From Paenibacillus sedimenti (GTDB taxonomy: Bacteria; Bacillota; Bacilli; Paenibacillales; NBRC-103111): a stretch of 64,000 nucleotides of DNA. The translations under genes were made by a program, and so were the position numbers. The notes below the pieces were generated by a model that saw only the letters and a program-made list of their open reading frames with translations, ran no database searches and was not told where the DNA came from. The stretch is from contig NZ_JACVVD010000016.1 in assembly GCF_014534655.1 (NCBI RefSeq), positions 33,795-97,794 of the forward strand, given 5' to 3'. Positions 44,738 through 53,503 of this stretch are shown in pieces. Numbering within the stretch: position 1 is the stretch's first letter; every line of letters starts with the position of its first letter.

Positions 44738-45307
44738 TCATATCTTTTGATCGATCACCGGAGGAATAATTTCAACATTTGCATGTTGCATCATATACAT
44801 CTCTAACTTCCCTCTTTGAAACCTTAATTCTGGCGGGTTCGGATGTGTAGTAAGGTCGATATGACCATCTGTTACGTGAATTTCAGGTTTCCGCGCTGTA
44901 TACGTAATATCAACATTGTCATAGGACGCCGGGCCTTCATAACGTAATTCCGGAAAAGTAAACACTAATTCCATAGCATTTTCTACGATCGCATTCCGTT
45001 TAGAAGTAATATCGGCTAGTCGGTTGCCGCGCTCGACGATTCGAGCAATTCCTTGTAACGCAACATTCTCCGCTTCCGAATATATTCTATTCATGGTCGT
45101 AAGAATGCCGCCTCTGCCATACGCATCCCACGCTTTACTCTGGTCAATGTTCAACTCACCTAACGGTTGACTCATTTCAAGCTTGGGAGCTGTGCGCCTC
45201 ATTTCGAAGGTAGCCTTGGGCTGTTCCTGCTCGATCTTGGCGTGGTCGGCATCTATTCCAAGCTTAGCATACTGTTGTCTGATTTCAATTTGTGGAAATG
45301 TAACCAT
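44738..45307 (-). CDS. YviE-like DUF6470 protein
   Basis: 189 residues. Begins FPQIEIRQQYAKLGIDADHA, with repeated beta-rich segments (LEMSQPLGELNIDQSKAWDAYG; PELRYEGPASYDNVDITY) and no signal peptide. It matches yviE of B. subtilis in position (between flgL and fliW), length and style. Function unknown; possibly linked to filament or hook junction assembly. Confidence 0.82.
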   Translation of the reverse strand: MVTFPQIEIRQQYAKLGIDADHAKIEQEQPKATFEMRRTAPKLEMSQPLGELNIDQSKAWDAYGRGGILTTMNRIYSEAENVALQGIARIVERGNRLADITSKRNAIVENAMELVFTFPELRYEGPASYDNVDITYTARKPEIHVTDGHIDLTTHPNPPELRFQRGKLEMYMMQHANVEIIPPVIDQKI

Positions 45308-45349
45308 CGTTTTTCGCCACCTTGTTTGCCAGCGATCCCTTACTTATGT

Positions 45350-46255
45350 TTATCGAAGATAGTCAATTAGACTCGGTTGAATCAGTTTTGAACCAACAGA
45401 CAACGAAGCTTGATACACATTCTCACTCATTTTCAGCTTAGTGATGATCTCAGCCATATCGGCATCCTCTGTCTTAGACTGAAGGGACTCCAAGTTGATG
45501 GATATGTCATCCAACCTATTTTCAATAAATTCAATCCGATTGGTTCTAGCCCCGATCTCGGAACGCATCTCTAATAGCTTCTCCATACGAGTGTCGATTG
45601 AATCAATTCCGTTGGAAACAGCCTGATAGTTGCCCGTACCTAAATTAGTAATAAGATCATTTACAATTTTGAACATACCGTCTGTAACTGCCGGGTCTAT
45701 CGGGTCACCAAATGCCTGGTTTCCTGTGATATTGACAGGAAGCATCATTCCCGCTCCAACCTCAAATTTAATGATTCCATTATCAGTTGCTTCATTTACT
45801 GCATTAGCTGCCGTGTATGGCGGTGTATCCGTCATTTGTCCATTAAATACATACTTTCCTTTAAACTTACTGTTCCCTATATCAAGTAGCTGCTTATACA
45901 ACTCTTCAACTTCGACTTTTAATGCATCCATTGCAGTCTGGGGATTTGATCCATTTGCCCCTTTTACCGCCAACTCACGGACCTTCTGTAACACATCGCC
46001 AGCTTGACCAAGCATCGTATCTAAATAACCCAGATTGGAGGTAGCCGCGTCTACATTTCGTTGGTATTGGTCATTAGCTCCAAGCTCCGTCCGATATCTC
46101 ATAGAGTAAGTAATTCCAACCGGATCATCTGAGGGATTATTAATTCGACGACCTGTGGAAAGTTGTGTCTGTTCTTGATCCATCTTACGGATATTCTTGT
46201 TAATATTATTCAACAATTGTGTATTCATCATGCCTTGTGTTACTCTTACCGGCAT
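45350..46255 (-). CDS. flgL: Flagellar hook-associated protein FlgL
   Basis: 301 residues. Flagellin-like N-terminus (RVTQGMMNTQLLNNINKNI, QLSTGRRINNPSDDP) and C-terminus with the matching coil (SKTEDADMAEIITKLKMSE). It forms the junction between FlgK and the filament. 24 bp after flgK. Confidence 0.96.
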   Translation of the reverse strand: MPVRVTQGMMNTQLLNNINKNIRKMDQEQTQLSTGRRINNPSDDPVGITYSMRYRTELGANDQYQRNVDAATSNLGYLDTMLGQAGDVLQKVRELAVKGANGSNPQTAMDALKVEVEELYKQLLDIGNSKFKGKYVFNGQMTDTPPYTAANAVNEATDNGIIKFEVGAGMMLPVNITGNQAFGDPIDPAVTDGMFKIVNDLITNLGTGNYQAVSNGIDSIDTRMEKLLEMRSEIGARTNRIEFIENRLDDISINLESLQSKTEDADMAEIITKLKMSENVYQASLSVGSKLIQPSLIDYLR

Positions 46256-46279
46256 TCAAATCACCTCACATTTCGATTA

Positions 46280-47839
46280 CTAACGTCCTACTACGCCCAT
46301 TCCATTAATAACTTTATCAAGCATCTCATCAAAAGTAGTTAACGATCTGGCCGCAGCATTGTAAGCATGCTGAAATTTAATCATATTGGCCATTTCTTCG
46401 TCCAGAGAAACTCCGCTTACAGATTGACGCCTCGACTCTACTTGATCAACAAGGTCTTTTGAATTGTTGGCCTGGCGTTTTGCTTCTGAGGTTTGAACGC
46501 CTAATTGCCCAACAACCGATCTGAAATAATCATCAACGGTTACTTGATCAGCATCATCTCCCGAGCCAGGAAAACTGAACTTGGCATCTTTAAGCTGAGA
46601 GAACAGGACTGCAAGCGTATTATCCCCTTTTACTATCTGTTCGGATGCGCCAGTTCCTGTTGTTCGCATAGAAGAAGCAATTAATTCAGGAGAATCGATA
46701 AACGCTGGATTCAGCTGAATATTAGCAGCTGTAAACGTTGTTCCTCCCCCTTTTACCGTAAAGAAATCCCCGCCGACGTAAGGTGATTTAAAGTTATATC
46801 CCAGTTTGTGCAATCCATTAACACCGTTCACCTTAACCGTCAAATCGCTAGTTAAAGTCCGAGCAGCTCCACTGTAGGTGACTCCATTTAAAACGGTTCC
46901 TTCAGGCAGTACGGATCCTTTCGGGATTGTTACGGTCACCTCTCCGGTCGTCAGCGTACTCGCAATTTTATCAAGTTCTTTAATATAATCCGCTACGTAC
47001 GTATCTCTTGAAACGATCATGCCGTGAACTTCGCCGCTGTTTAAATCCCCTGATGCTAATGCTTCTTGTAATGACTCACTTGTAACAGGCGTAGGCGCAG
47101 TACCCGGTGTCAGAAGGGAGACGCTCCCCATGCTGATATTATATCCTCTGTCTGTTTCTACCACAGAGATATTCACGATATTAGATAAGTCATCCATCAG
47201 CAAGTCTCGCTGATCCCTCAGATCATTCGCATCATCACCAAGACCTTCAATTCTGCGAATCTCTAAATTTAATTTATCAACAGATGAAATAATGCTGTTA
47301 ACTTGGCTTGCCTTCACACTAATATTCTCACTTAAGTCCCCACTGAGATCAGTGAGCCTTTTACTCGTTGAATTCAATGCATCTGTAAAAGCGAGCGCCG
47401 TCTCTCGGAGGATTTTCCGTCCATCGATGTTTTCCGGATCTTTACTTAAGTCTGACCAAGCGTTCCAAAATTTGGACATCAATGAGCGGATGCCTGAGTC
47501 CGAGGGTTCATTTACGATCTTCTCCAGTTTCTCAAGCGTATCTTGCCTTATCGTCCAGGTACCGAGAGACATATTTTCATTGTAGAATTGGTCGTCTAAA
47601 AACTTTTCTCTCACACGTGTTATACTCTCAAACTCGACCCCTTGTCCCAATTGTCCAGGGACGTTACTGCGCATCATTCCTGGGTATTCAATGGGTACAG
47701 AAGCTACCATGTTTACAACTTGACGTGAGAACCCCTTCGTATTTGCATTGGCAATATTATGACCAGTCGTTGAAAGAGCTGCTTGTTCTGTAAACAAGCC
47801 CCGCTTGGATATTTCAATTCCACCGAAAGTTGATCTCAT
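46280..47839 (-). CDS. flgK: Flagellar hook-associated protein FlgK
   Basis: 519 residues. N-terminal flagellar rod/hook motif (AALSTTGHNIANANTKGFSRQ), a long helical D1 region and the C-terminal GVSLDEEMANMIKFQHAYNAAAR block (key SLDEEMANMI-QHAYNAAA). First junction protein on the hook. Placed between flgN and flgL. Confidence 0.97.
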   Translation of the reverse strand: MRSTFGGIEISKRGLFTEQAALSTTGHNIANANTKGFSRQVVNMVASVPIEYPGMMRSNVPGQLGQGVEFESITRVREKFLDDQFYNENMSLGTWTIRQDTLEKLEKIVNEPSDSGIRSLMSKFWNAWSDLSKDPENIDGRKILRETALAFTDALNSTSKRLTDLSGDLSENISVKASQVNSIISSVDKLNLEIRRIEGLGDDANDLRDQRDLLMDDLSNIVNISVVETDRGYNISMGSVSLLTPGTAPTPVTSESLQEALASGDLNSGEVHGMIVSRDTYVADYIKELDKIASTLTTGEVTVTIPKGSVLPEGTVLNGVTYSGAARTLTSDLTVKVNGVNGLHKLGYNFKSPYVGGDFFTVKGGGTTFTAANIQLNPAFIDSPELIASSMRTTGTGASEQIVKGDNTLAVLFSQLKDAKFSFPGSGDDADQVTVDDYFRSVVGQLGVQTSEAKRQANNSKDLVDQVESRRQSVSGVSLDEEMANMIKFQHAYNAAARSLTTFDEMLDKVINGMGVVGR

Positions 47840-47888
47840 GGTTTCCCTCTCCTATACCCCTTCTCGGGTAAACTGTTTCATGTATTAC

Positions 47889-48386
47889 TTACGCTCTTGT
47901 ATCAAACATACCTATACGATTTCCGCTTTTGTTCTGATGCGGGTTTCTATAGACCATATCATCCTCTGGAGCTCCGATCACCAAATCCAGTGAATAATTG
48001 ATAAATGCAAGCGATTGTTCGATCAGTTGCTGATTAATCTCGTTGCAATCTTTTAGCTCCTTGATTGTTGCAAGCAGCTTTTGCTGTGCTTCCGACAGCG
48101 CCTGCTTATCCTCTGCCTTAAAAATCACCTTAACCAAATCGCTGACCGTGATTTTGGGGTTCGGATTATATCCCCTGGATATTAAGTAGGAGCCGATGAG
48201 CTGAACACGCTGCTGGTTAGCCTCAGTAATCGTTCTAACCCACTTGTTCTCTTTATTGACGATCATGTTTAACTGATCCACGTCATTGCGGACGAGAACT
48301 TGCGTCTTCTCTTGCGCAAGGCCGAGTAACGTTTCGTGCGCCTCTTGAAGTTGATCCATCGTTTCCAACAAAGACTGTATCGACAT
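47889..48386 (-). CDS. flgN: FlgN-family flagellar chaperone
   Basis: 165 residues, helical, with a conserved FlgN pattern (LLETMDQLQEAHETLLGLAQEK; the ISRGYNPNPKITVSDL turn). It escorts FlgK and FlgL to the export gate. In the yvyG position of B. subtilis, just before flgK. Confidence 0.9.
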   Translation of the reverse strand: MSIQSLLETMDQLQEAHETLLGLAQEKTQVLVRNDVDQLNMIVNKENKWVRTITEANQQRVQLIGSYLISRGYNPNPKITVSDLVKVIFKAEDKQALSEAQQKLLATIKELKDCNEINQQLIEQSLAFINYSLDLVIGAPEDDMVYRNPHQNKSGNRIGMFDTRA

Positions 48387-48430
48387 GTTCGTTCACCTGC
48401 TTCATCTGTTGTTTTTCGTCGTTGCTGTGA

Positions 48431-48703
48431 TTACTTTAGGTATGGAAGAAGTTTCTCCGCGATTTTGTTAGCATCCACGTGGTACGTACCGGAAGCTACG
48501 GAAACTTTCAATTCTTCAATGCGACGAGTTTGCTCCTCCGTACGAGCGCTTCCCTGTGCATCAAGCAGTTCCTTAGCTTCAGCCGAAATCTCGACTTGGT
48601 CTTTGGGTCTGTCTTTTTTACCCGTTGTATGCGCGAACTTCGCATCGTCCGCTTTTTTATAAGGATTGATAGCGCCTATCCGCTGATTATTATTGATTTT
48701 CAT
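48431..48703 (-). CDS. flgM: Anti-sigma factor FlgM
   Basis: 90 residues. Disordered N-terminus, then the sigma-binding C-terminal half (DQVEISAEAKELLDA; RIEELKVSVASGTYHVDANKIAEKL, key VASGTYHVD-IA-L). It holds sigma-D until it is secreted through the finished hook. Preceded by its own sigma-D-like promoter. ATG with AGGAG ten bases upstream. Confidence 0.95.
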   Translation of the reverse strand: MKINNNQRIGAINPYKKADDAKFAHTTGKKDRPKDQVEISAEAKELLDAQGSARTEEQTRRIEELKVSVASGTYHVDANKIAEKLLPYLK

Positions 48704-48740
48704 CCTTCAACACTCCTATGTTTCTGACATAAAAATTAAA

Positions 48741-48772
48741 ATGCCGATAATCTTTAGAACTATTATCGGCAT
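48741..48772 (-). terminator. Hairpin overlapping the flgM promoter
   Basis: ATGCCGATAAT (48741-48751) and ATTATCGGCAT (48762-48772) form a perfect 11-bp stem with a 10-base loop; the minus strand continues TTTTAATTTTTAT. It reads as a terminator for yvyF, and its first arm contains the sigma-D -10. Confidence 0.72.
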
Positions 48773-48790
48773 CTGACATATGAAACTTTA
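48763..48790 (-). promoter_or_regulatory. Sigma-D-like promoter of flgM
   Basis: -35 TAAA (48787-48790), 16-bp spacer, -10 GCCGATAA (48763-48770), about 60 bp before the flgM start. Confidence 0.75.
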
Positions 48791-48815
48791 TATCTCTAGA
48801 GACCTATTTCAATAA

Positions 48816-49238
48816 TTAATGCCGGTCCCGCAAACGCTCTTGAATGTTGAAGCTTACTTTGCCCTCTTGCTTCTTCAGCTCTTCACTCCGTCGCTGATCT
48901 TCCGCGTTGTTCCTAACATCCTTCACCAATTTCGTCCGACAAGGATCGCACATCGTATTCTCACGAATCAACGTCCCACACACTTCGCATGGAAACGACA
49001 TGTTCGGCGCATTCATAATGGAAATCCGGCCTTCGCGGATGAATTTGGTGATTTGTTTAATGGAGACTTCTGTAGCCTCAGTTAATTCTTGGACGGTAGC
49101 TCCTCTATTATCACGTAGATATTTCAAACATTTTTCATATTGTTGTTCGATTTCTTTCTTACAGTTCGGGCAAACGTCCATGAATCCCTTTACAAAAATC
49201 TTTCCACAACGCGGACAATTCGCAACATTCATGCTCAT
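48816..49238 (-). CDS. yvyF: YvyF-family flagellar operon zinc-finger protein
   Basis: 140 residues. Two Cys4 knuckles: CPRC/CPNC at residues 8-26 and CEVC/CDPC at ~83-98, around a winged-helix-like segment (NRGATVQELTEATEVSIKQITKFI). This matches the TIGR03826/YvyF family found between comF and flgM. A regulatory DNA- or protein-binding role is plausible but unproven. Confidence 0.9.
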   Translation of the reverse strand: MSMNVANCPRCGKIFVKGFMDVCPNCKKEIEQQYEKCLKYLRDNRGATVQELTEATEVSIKQITKFIREGRISIMNAPNMSFPCEVCGTLIRENTMCDPCRTKLVKDVRNNAEDQRRSEELKKQEGKVSFNIQERLRDRH

Positions 49239-49350
49239 TGTACAGCCCTCCTTCTACTATTCCCAACACCTGATTATTAATTCCAGTTTACCGCAATTCG
49301 ACATCTTTTGCACATCAAAATTTTTCTGTTATTGTAAGCCCCTTCCTACT

Positions 49351-50130
49351 CTACCTGGCCCAGGTTAATCCAAATACTTCTGCAGGAAAACTCTCTTTAA
49401 GTACCTTGGCACATTGATTCATGGTGCTCCCCGTCGTGTAGACATCATCTACGACATATATGATAAATGAAGATCGAGATGTGCTTTTAACCAGCTCAGC
49501 ACATGACGTGCTTACTTCGAAAACATGTTGCAAATCACCTAAACGCTCGCTTCTCTTTTTGAAGCTCTGCTTATCCGTATGCTTAGAGCGAAGCAGCAAG
49601 GGCATTACCGGCAACCCGACTCTACGGCCGAGCTCGACGGCCATCTGCTCCGCTTGATTAAACCCTCGCTCCAGTAAACGGCGCTCACTAATAGGTACGT
49701 AAGTAAAGAGTTCGAGCGTATCATTTGCAATCTTTTTGCTGCCATTCGGCCCATCATCCGCCTGAAGCAGCCCATATGCATGAACCATCATATGCCCAAT
49801 CACTGATTTTAACCGTTCATCCCCACGATACTTGTAGCGAGCAAGCAGTTCTTTCATCGTATCATCATACCGCACAGCACTACGACTGCTCGAAAAATAA
49901 GCCTGCCCCCGGCGCAGGCAATCTGTGCAATTCTCGCCCCTACCACAAATTGGGCAAAGGACTCGTCGTATCCACGGAATCCGTGTAAAGCAAGCATGGC
50001 ATAAGCCAAATGCATCACCCTGCAAATGACCTCTTTTCTTGCAAAGTAAGCACTCCTTACGACGTGGATGGAGCAGGGAATGCAATACACCAGAGGCTCG
50101 TCCCATCCAACTCCCCTTGCTCATGTTCAT
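49351..50130 (-). CDS. comFC: ComFC/GntX phosphoribosyltransferase-like competence protein
   Basis: 259 residues. N-terminal double zinc finger (CLLCKKR, CHAC, CPICGRGENCTDC) and a C-terminal phosphoribosyltransferase fold with the IYVVDDVYTTGSTMNQC PRPP loop. Required for uptake of transforming DNA in B. subtilis. Its start overlaps the comFA stop by 4 bp. comFB, present in B. subtilis between the two, is missing. Confidence 0.93.
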   Translation of the reverse strand: MNMSKGSWMGRASGVLHSLLHPRRKECLLCKKRGHLQGDAFGLCHACFTRIPWIRRVLCPICGRGENCTDCLRRGQAYFSSSRSAVRYDDTMKELLARYKYRGDERLKSVIGHMMVHAYGLLQADDGPNGSKKIANDTLELFTYVPISERRLLERGFNQAEQMAVELGRRVGLPVMPLLLRSKHTDKQSFKKRSERLGDLQHVFEVSTSCAELVKSTSRSSFIIYVVDDVYTTGSTMNQCAKVLKESFPAEVFGLTWAR

Positions 50131-52019
50131 CTATTTCCCCCTTTTAAATAACCCATTTTGCGCGCAATGCGATTCATCTGTTTTATCTGGCGAACAGCCT
50201 CCTTCTGAGATTGTGTTATTTCTTTAGCTGCAAAATAAACCAGTCCAGCCGGGTCTTCCTTCGATCTGCCTACACGTCCAGCCATCTGAACAAGGGCCGC
50301 CTCGTCAAACAACTTTGAATCTGCATCTAAAATGAAAACATCGGATTTCGGAATCGTAACCCCCCGCTCAAGGATCGTGGTTGTAACGAGCACGCGAATT
50401 TCTCTGTTTCGAAAACGCTGCACTTTCCCGGTCCGATCCGGATCCTTGGAAGTTGTCCCCTCAATACCAACACCATTCCCGCTTATGTCACTTATCAGCT
50501 TCACCCTCAGCATCTCAACCATCGGCTCAACGATTTGAATGTTTGGGACAAAAACAAACACCTGCGCCCCACGCGTTACAGAAGCCTGCAGCCTAGTCAA
50601 TAACGCCTGGGGTAACGTTTTGGCCTGAAGACACTTACGCATGGAGGTAACGGACAGGAGATGCGGCACCGGAAGCGGATTCCTGTGAAACCGTACTGGC
50701 ACGCGCACATGGGCCAATCGCCCGCGTTCAGCTGCTTTTCTCACGGCTCGAGGCGGTGTAGCCGACAATAGGATGTTGCTGCCACAAGTCTTGACCGCTT
50801 TGGCAGCTGCGTAGGTCAACATCGGATCCCCATGATAAGGAAACGCATCAATCTCGTCAATAATGACAAGATCAAAAGCCTCAAAGAATCGCAACAACTG
50901 ATGCGTCGTAGCGATCGTTATCTGCCCCTGCTCCCATCTCTGCTCGCTTCCGCCATAAAGTGTGACTACGTTGTATTCGGCAAATGCTCGCTCGATCCGG
51001 GGCTGCAGTTCCAGCACAACGTCTTTGCGAGGTGTAGCTATGAGCACACGTCCGCCTCTAGATGCTGTATAGTGGATGAATGGAAAAATCATCTCCGTCT
51101 TACCTGCGCCGGTTACAGCCCAGATTAAGAACCTCTTCTGATCCGCTTTCCGCTCTTTCCCAATCATCGTTCCTCTCCCAGGATCGTCACCGCCAATATA
51201 CCGAAGCCCTTCCAGCGAAGCCGCTGCCTGCGCCTCACTCAGTCCCCATGGCTCAATATAGGCTTTGTAATCGCCCATTTTATCTAACCCGGCTGCGGCA
51301 CTCCGCCCCCGAATGAGCAAAGAGCAAAATCGTGTCCGCCCCATCGTCAGGCACTCCTCACAATACGGGCACTCCTGCCCACAGTGAATACAAGCCGCCC
51401 AAAACATACGTTCTGAACCGCTTCCACACCTTTTACAGCTGTATGTCGTCTCTTTTTTGAAACCACGCCGCCAGTGCCGCTGCTCAACAATCCCTAAGCC
51501 GTTGTTCAACTTCAGTTCACCATTCAAGTGAGCAAGCTGCACATAAGGCAGCCATACCGTCGGTTCGACAACGCCAAAGCCAATATACTCCAATAATTGC
51601 TGAAACTCTTCAATTAGCAGCGCTCTGCCACTGCAAGCCTTCACAATATGCTTGTACAAATCAGCTTTAATCCGGATGCCAGGAAACATGCCTTGTTTCC
51701 ACATTTCATAAGAGATGGTCTTTAAAAAGAAAGAATCGCTTACTCCGCTTGTTATATCGCAGTTCCGCGCTATTTTCTGAAGCTTAGCTCTAAGCATTGA
51801 GGGTGGTTGTTCGAATTTCCATGAGGCCGTTTCGGAGGTAGAAGCAATCATCTGAAGCATTTTCACAGCTTGCCCTAAAGAAATAAAAGGCTCCAGCAGT
51901 AGGATGCCGGCGTCGGCACCGTATTGCTCGAACCAATAATGAATGTCGGTGTTCGCGTGAATCGTCAGGTTCCACGTCCAACGCGATCCGTTATGCACTG
52001 CATAAAGTTGACCCTTCAT
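50127..52019 (-). CDS. comFA: ComFA-like DNA helicase/translocase
   Basis: 630 residues. A long variable N-terminus (~1-185), a Cys4 zinc knuckle (~196-228; CKRCGSG, CIHCGQECPYCEEC), then a DEAD-type motor: Walker A VTGAGKTEM, VIIDEIDAF, SATPP, and the QMAGRVGRS motif VI. ComFA drives inward transport of single-stranded DNA. The N-terminal part is longer than in B. subtilis ComFA (463 residues) and has no match I recognise. Confidence 0.93.
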   Translation of the reverse strand: MKGQLYAVHNGSRWTWNLTIHANTDIHYWFEQYGADAGILLLEPFISLGQAVKMLQMIASTSETASWKFEQPPSMLRAKLQKIARNCDITSGVSDSFFLKTISYEMWKQGMFPGIRIKADLYKHIVKACSGRALLIEEFQQLLEYIGFGVVEPTVWLPYVQLAHLNGELKLNNGLGIVEQRHWRRGFKKETTYSCKRCGSGSERMFWAACIHCGQECPYCEECLTMGRTRFCSLLIRGRSAAAGLDKMGDYKAYIEPWGLSEAQAAASLEGLRYIGGDDPGRGTMIGKERKADQKRFLIWAVTGAGKTEMIFPFIHYTASRGGRVLIATPRKDVVLELQPRIERAFAEYNVVTLYGGSEQRWEQGQITIATTHQLLRFFEAFDLVIIDEIDAFPYHGDPMLTYAAAKAVKTCGSNILLSATPPRAVRKAAERGRLAHVRVPVRFHRNPLPVPHLLSVTSMRKCLQAKTLPQALLTRLQASVTRGAQVFVFVPNIQIVEPMVEMLRVKLISDISGNGVGIEGTTSKDPDRTGKVQRFRNREIRVLVTTTILERGVTIPKSDVFILDADSKLFDEAALVQMAGRVGRSKEDPAGLVYFAAKEITQSQKEAVRQIKQMNRIARKMGYLKGGNR

Positions 52020-52051
52020 CCTTCACCTTGCTCTCTTTATAGTGTAACCGT

Positions 52052-52453
52052 TTACTGCATCACAATTGGGATTTTCACAAGATCCTCCCGATTGCTGAGA
52101 TTCACGACAATCAGCGGTTCATTCTCATGCCGACGCAAATAATCATCGACGAATTCATCATCCGTTCGATGATAGAATTCCAGCAAATGGGTATGGGATA
52201 ATCGCTCAATGATTTTCAGCGTGTCATCCGACGAGCCCTCATCGAAGATCGCAGCGGTTACCTGGCTGCCTTTCACTCGCGAAAAGAAAAACAAAGAGCG
52301 AATATACCATTCAATTTGATTTTGATTGTTTTTGGTCACTAACAGAACTTTAGCTTGCTTCTTGCTTCTTCCCTTTCGGGAACCGAACAAGATATGAAGC
52401 ACAACAATGCTGATTCCGTAACAACCGACGATCCAAAGCAATCCGATCCACAT
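52052..52453 (-). CDS. Small membrane-anchored protein with GT2-like fold remnant
   Basis: 133 residues. One N-terminal membrane helix (1-24; MWIGLLWIVGCYGISIVVL), a basic stretch, then KVLLVTKNNQNQIEWYIRSL and FDEGSSDDTLKIIERL, which look like the first strands of a GT-A (GT2) glycosyltransferase, but the catalytic C-terminal half is absent. ATG 52453 with GGGAGG upstream. In the position of degV in B. subtilis, but unrelated to it. Function unknown. Confidence 0.75.
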   Translation of the reverse strand: MWIGLLWIVGCYGISIVVLHILFGSRKGRSKKQAKVLLVTKNNQNQIEWYIRSLFFFSRVKGSQVTAAIFDEGSSDDTLKIIERLSHTHLLEFYHRTDDEFVDDYLRRHENEPLIVVNLSNREDLVKIPIVMQ

Positions 52454-52515
52454 AGCGGCTCCCTCCCTTATCAGCATTGTATGCCAACAAAGAAGAGGGG
52501 GTTCCTTTAAGAGGT

Positions 52516-52773
52516 AGTTTAAAAAGACCACTTTGACCACATCAGACGAAAGTCTGATTGGCGAATAAACCTACCGTTTATCGCGGTCGTACAACTTCGG
52601 TTTGCTTCGATAAAGGTTTATCTCATAACGATGTTATTACTGGAAGTATCTCGGCATCGAATCTTGAACGAATCCGGGAAGTCCGGTACTCACGTAGCAA
52701 TCCTCTACGCTCCGTTCCTCCTTCTCCGCATTGCGTCCAACCTTCTCGGTTCTGAAAGCGGACTTTTTAAACT
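52516..52773 (-). repeat. Dispersed intergenic repeat, copy 3 (258 bp, expanded)
   Basis: Minus-strand orientation. Terminal 19-bp inverted repeats (52516-52534 and 52755-52773, 17 of 19 matched). It keeps AACC-GAGAA-GGTT, GGAGAAGGAGGAACGGAGCG and GAGTACCGGACTTCCC, and has a CGTAG/CTACG hairpin where copy 1 has GTAGG/CCTAC. About 90 extra bases near the distal end form further hairpins (e.g. CAGAC-TTTC-GTCTG). It begins 4 bp after the degU stop codon. Confidence 0.88.
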
Positions 52774-52777
52774 TCTA

Positions 52778-53503
52778 TTATAACGTCACCCAGCCATTCT
52801 TGATTGCAATAATAACCGCTTGTGTACGATCGTCGACCTCCATTTTTTGGAGGATGCTGCTGACGTGGTTCTTTACCGTTTTTTCACTGATGTACAGGAA
52901 CTCGCCAATCAGTTTATTGCTTTTGCCTTCTGCCATAAGGCGAAGCACTTCGGCTTCACGTTTGGTAAGCGGACTGTTCGCATTATGTATGTACTTCAAG
53001 CCTGCATCCTTAACGCCTTGTCCGGGACCTACAACGCCTACGTCGTCGAGATAAGTCATTCGACGAAGCTGGTTGATCAGCTTGCCCGTCACTTTCGGAT
53101 GAATATAGGCATGACCGGCTACGACGGAACGAATCGCATTGATGAGCGACTCTGCCTCCATATCCTTCAGCAAATATCCGGAAGCCCCTTTGCGGAGCGT
53201 TTCGAACACATAACTTTCATCGTCATGAATCGATAAAATAATCACTTTGATGTCCGGGAAAATGAGCTTCAGACGCTCGGTAGCGATAACGCCATTTTCC
53301 AGTGGCATGTTGATGTCCATCAGAACGATGTCAGGCGTGATTTGGTTGCAAAGCTCGATGACTTGGATGCCGTCACCGCACTCGCCAATCACTTCCATAT
53401 CATCTTCCATGTTGATGATTCGCTTAACACCTTCGCGAAAGAGTTGATGATCGTCTGCAATCACAATGCGCACATTACGTTTATGACTCGCCGTGTTGTC
53501 CAT
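52778..53503 (-). CDS. degU: Response regulator DegU
   Basis: 241 residues. Receiver domain (1-~125; IVIADDHQLFREG, phosphoacceptor Asp in IVLMDINMP, Thr/Ser and Lys switch) and a LuxR-type helix-turn-helix (~175-235; LTKREAEVLRLMAEGKSNK, key). Controls exoenzymes, motility, biofilm and competence with DegS. It overlaps degS by 23 bp. Confidence 0.96.
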   Translation of the reverse strand: MDNTASHKRNVRIVIADDHQLFREGVKRIINMEDDMEVIGECGDGIQVIELCNQITPDIVLMDINMPLENGVIATERLKLIFPDIKVIILSIHDDESYVFETLRKGASGYLLKDMEAESLINAIRSVVAGHAYIHPKVTGKLINQLRRMTYLDDVGVVGPGQGVKDAGLKYIHNANSPLTKREAEVLRLMAEGKSNKLIGEFLYISEKTVKNHVSSILQKMEVDDRTQAVIIAIKNGWVTL

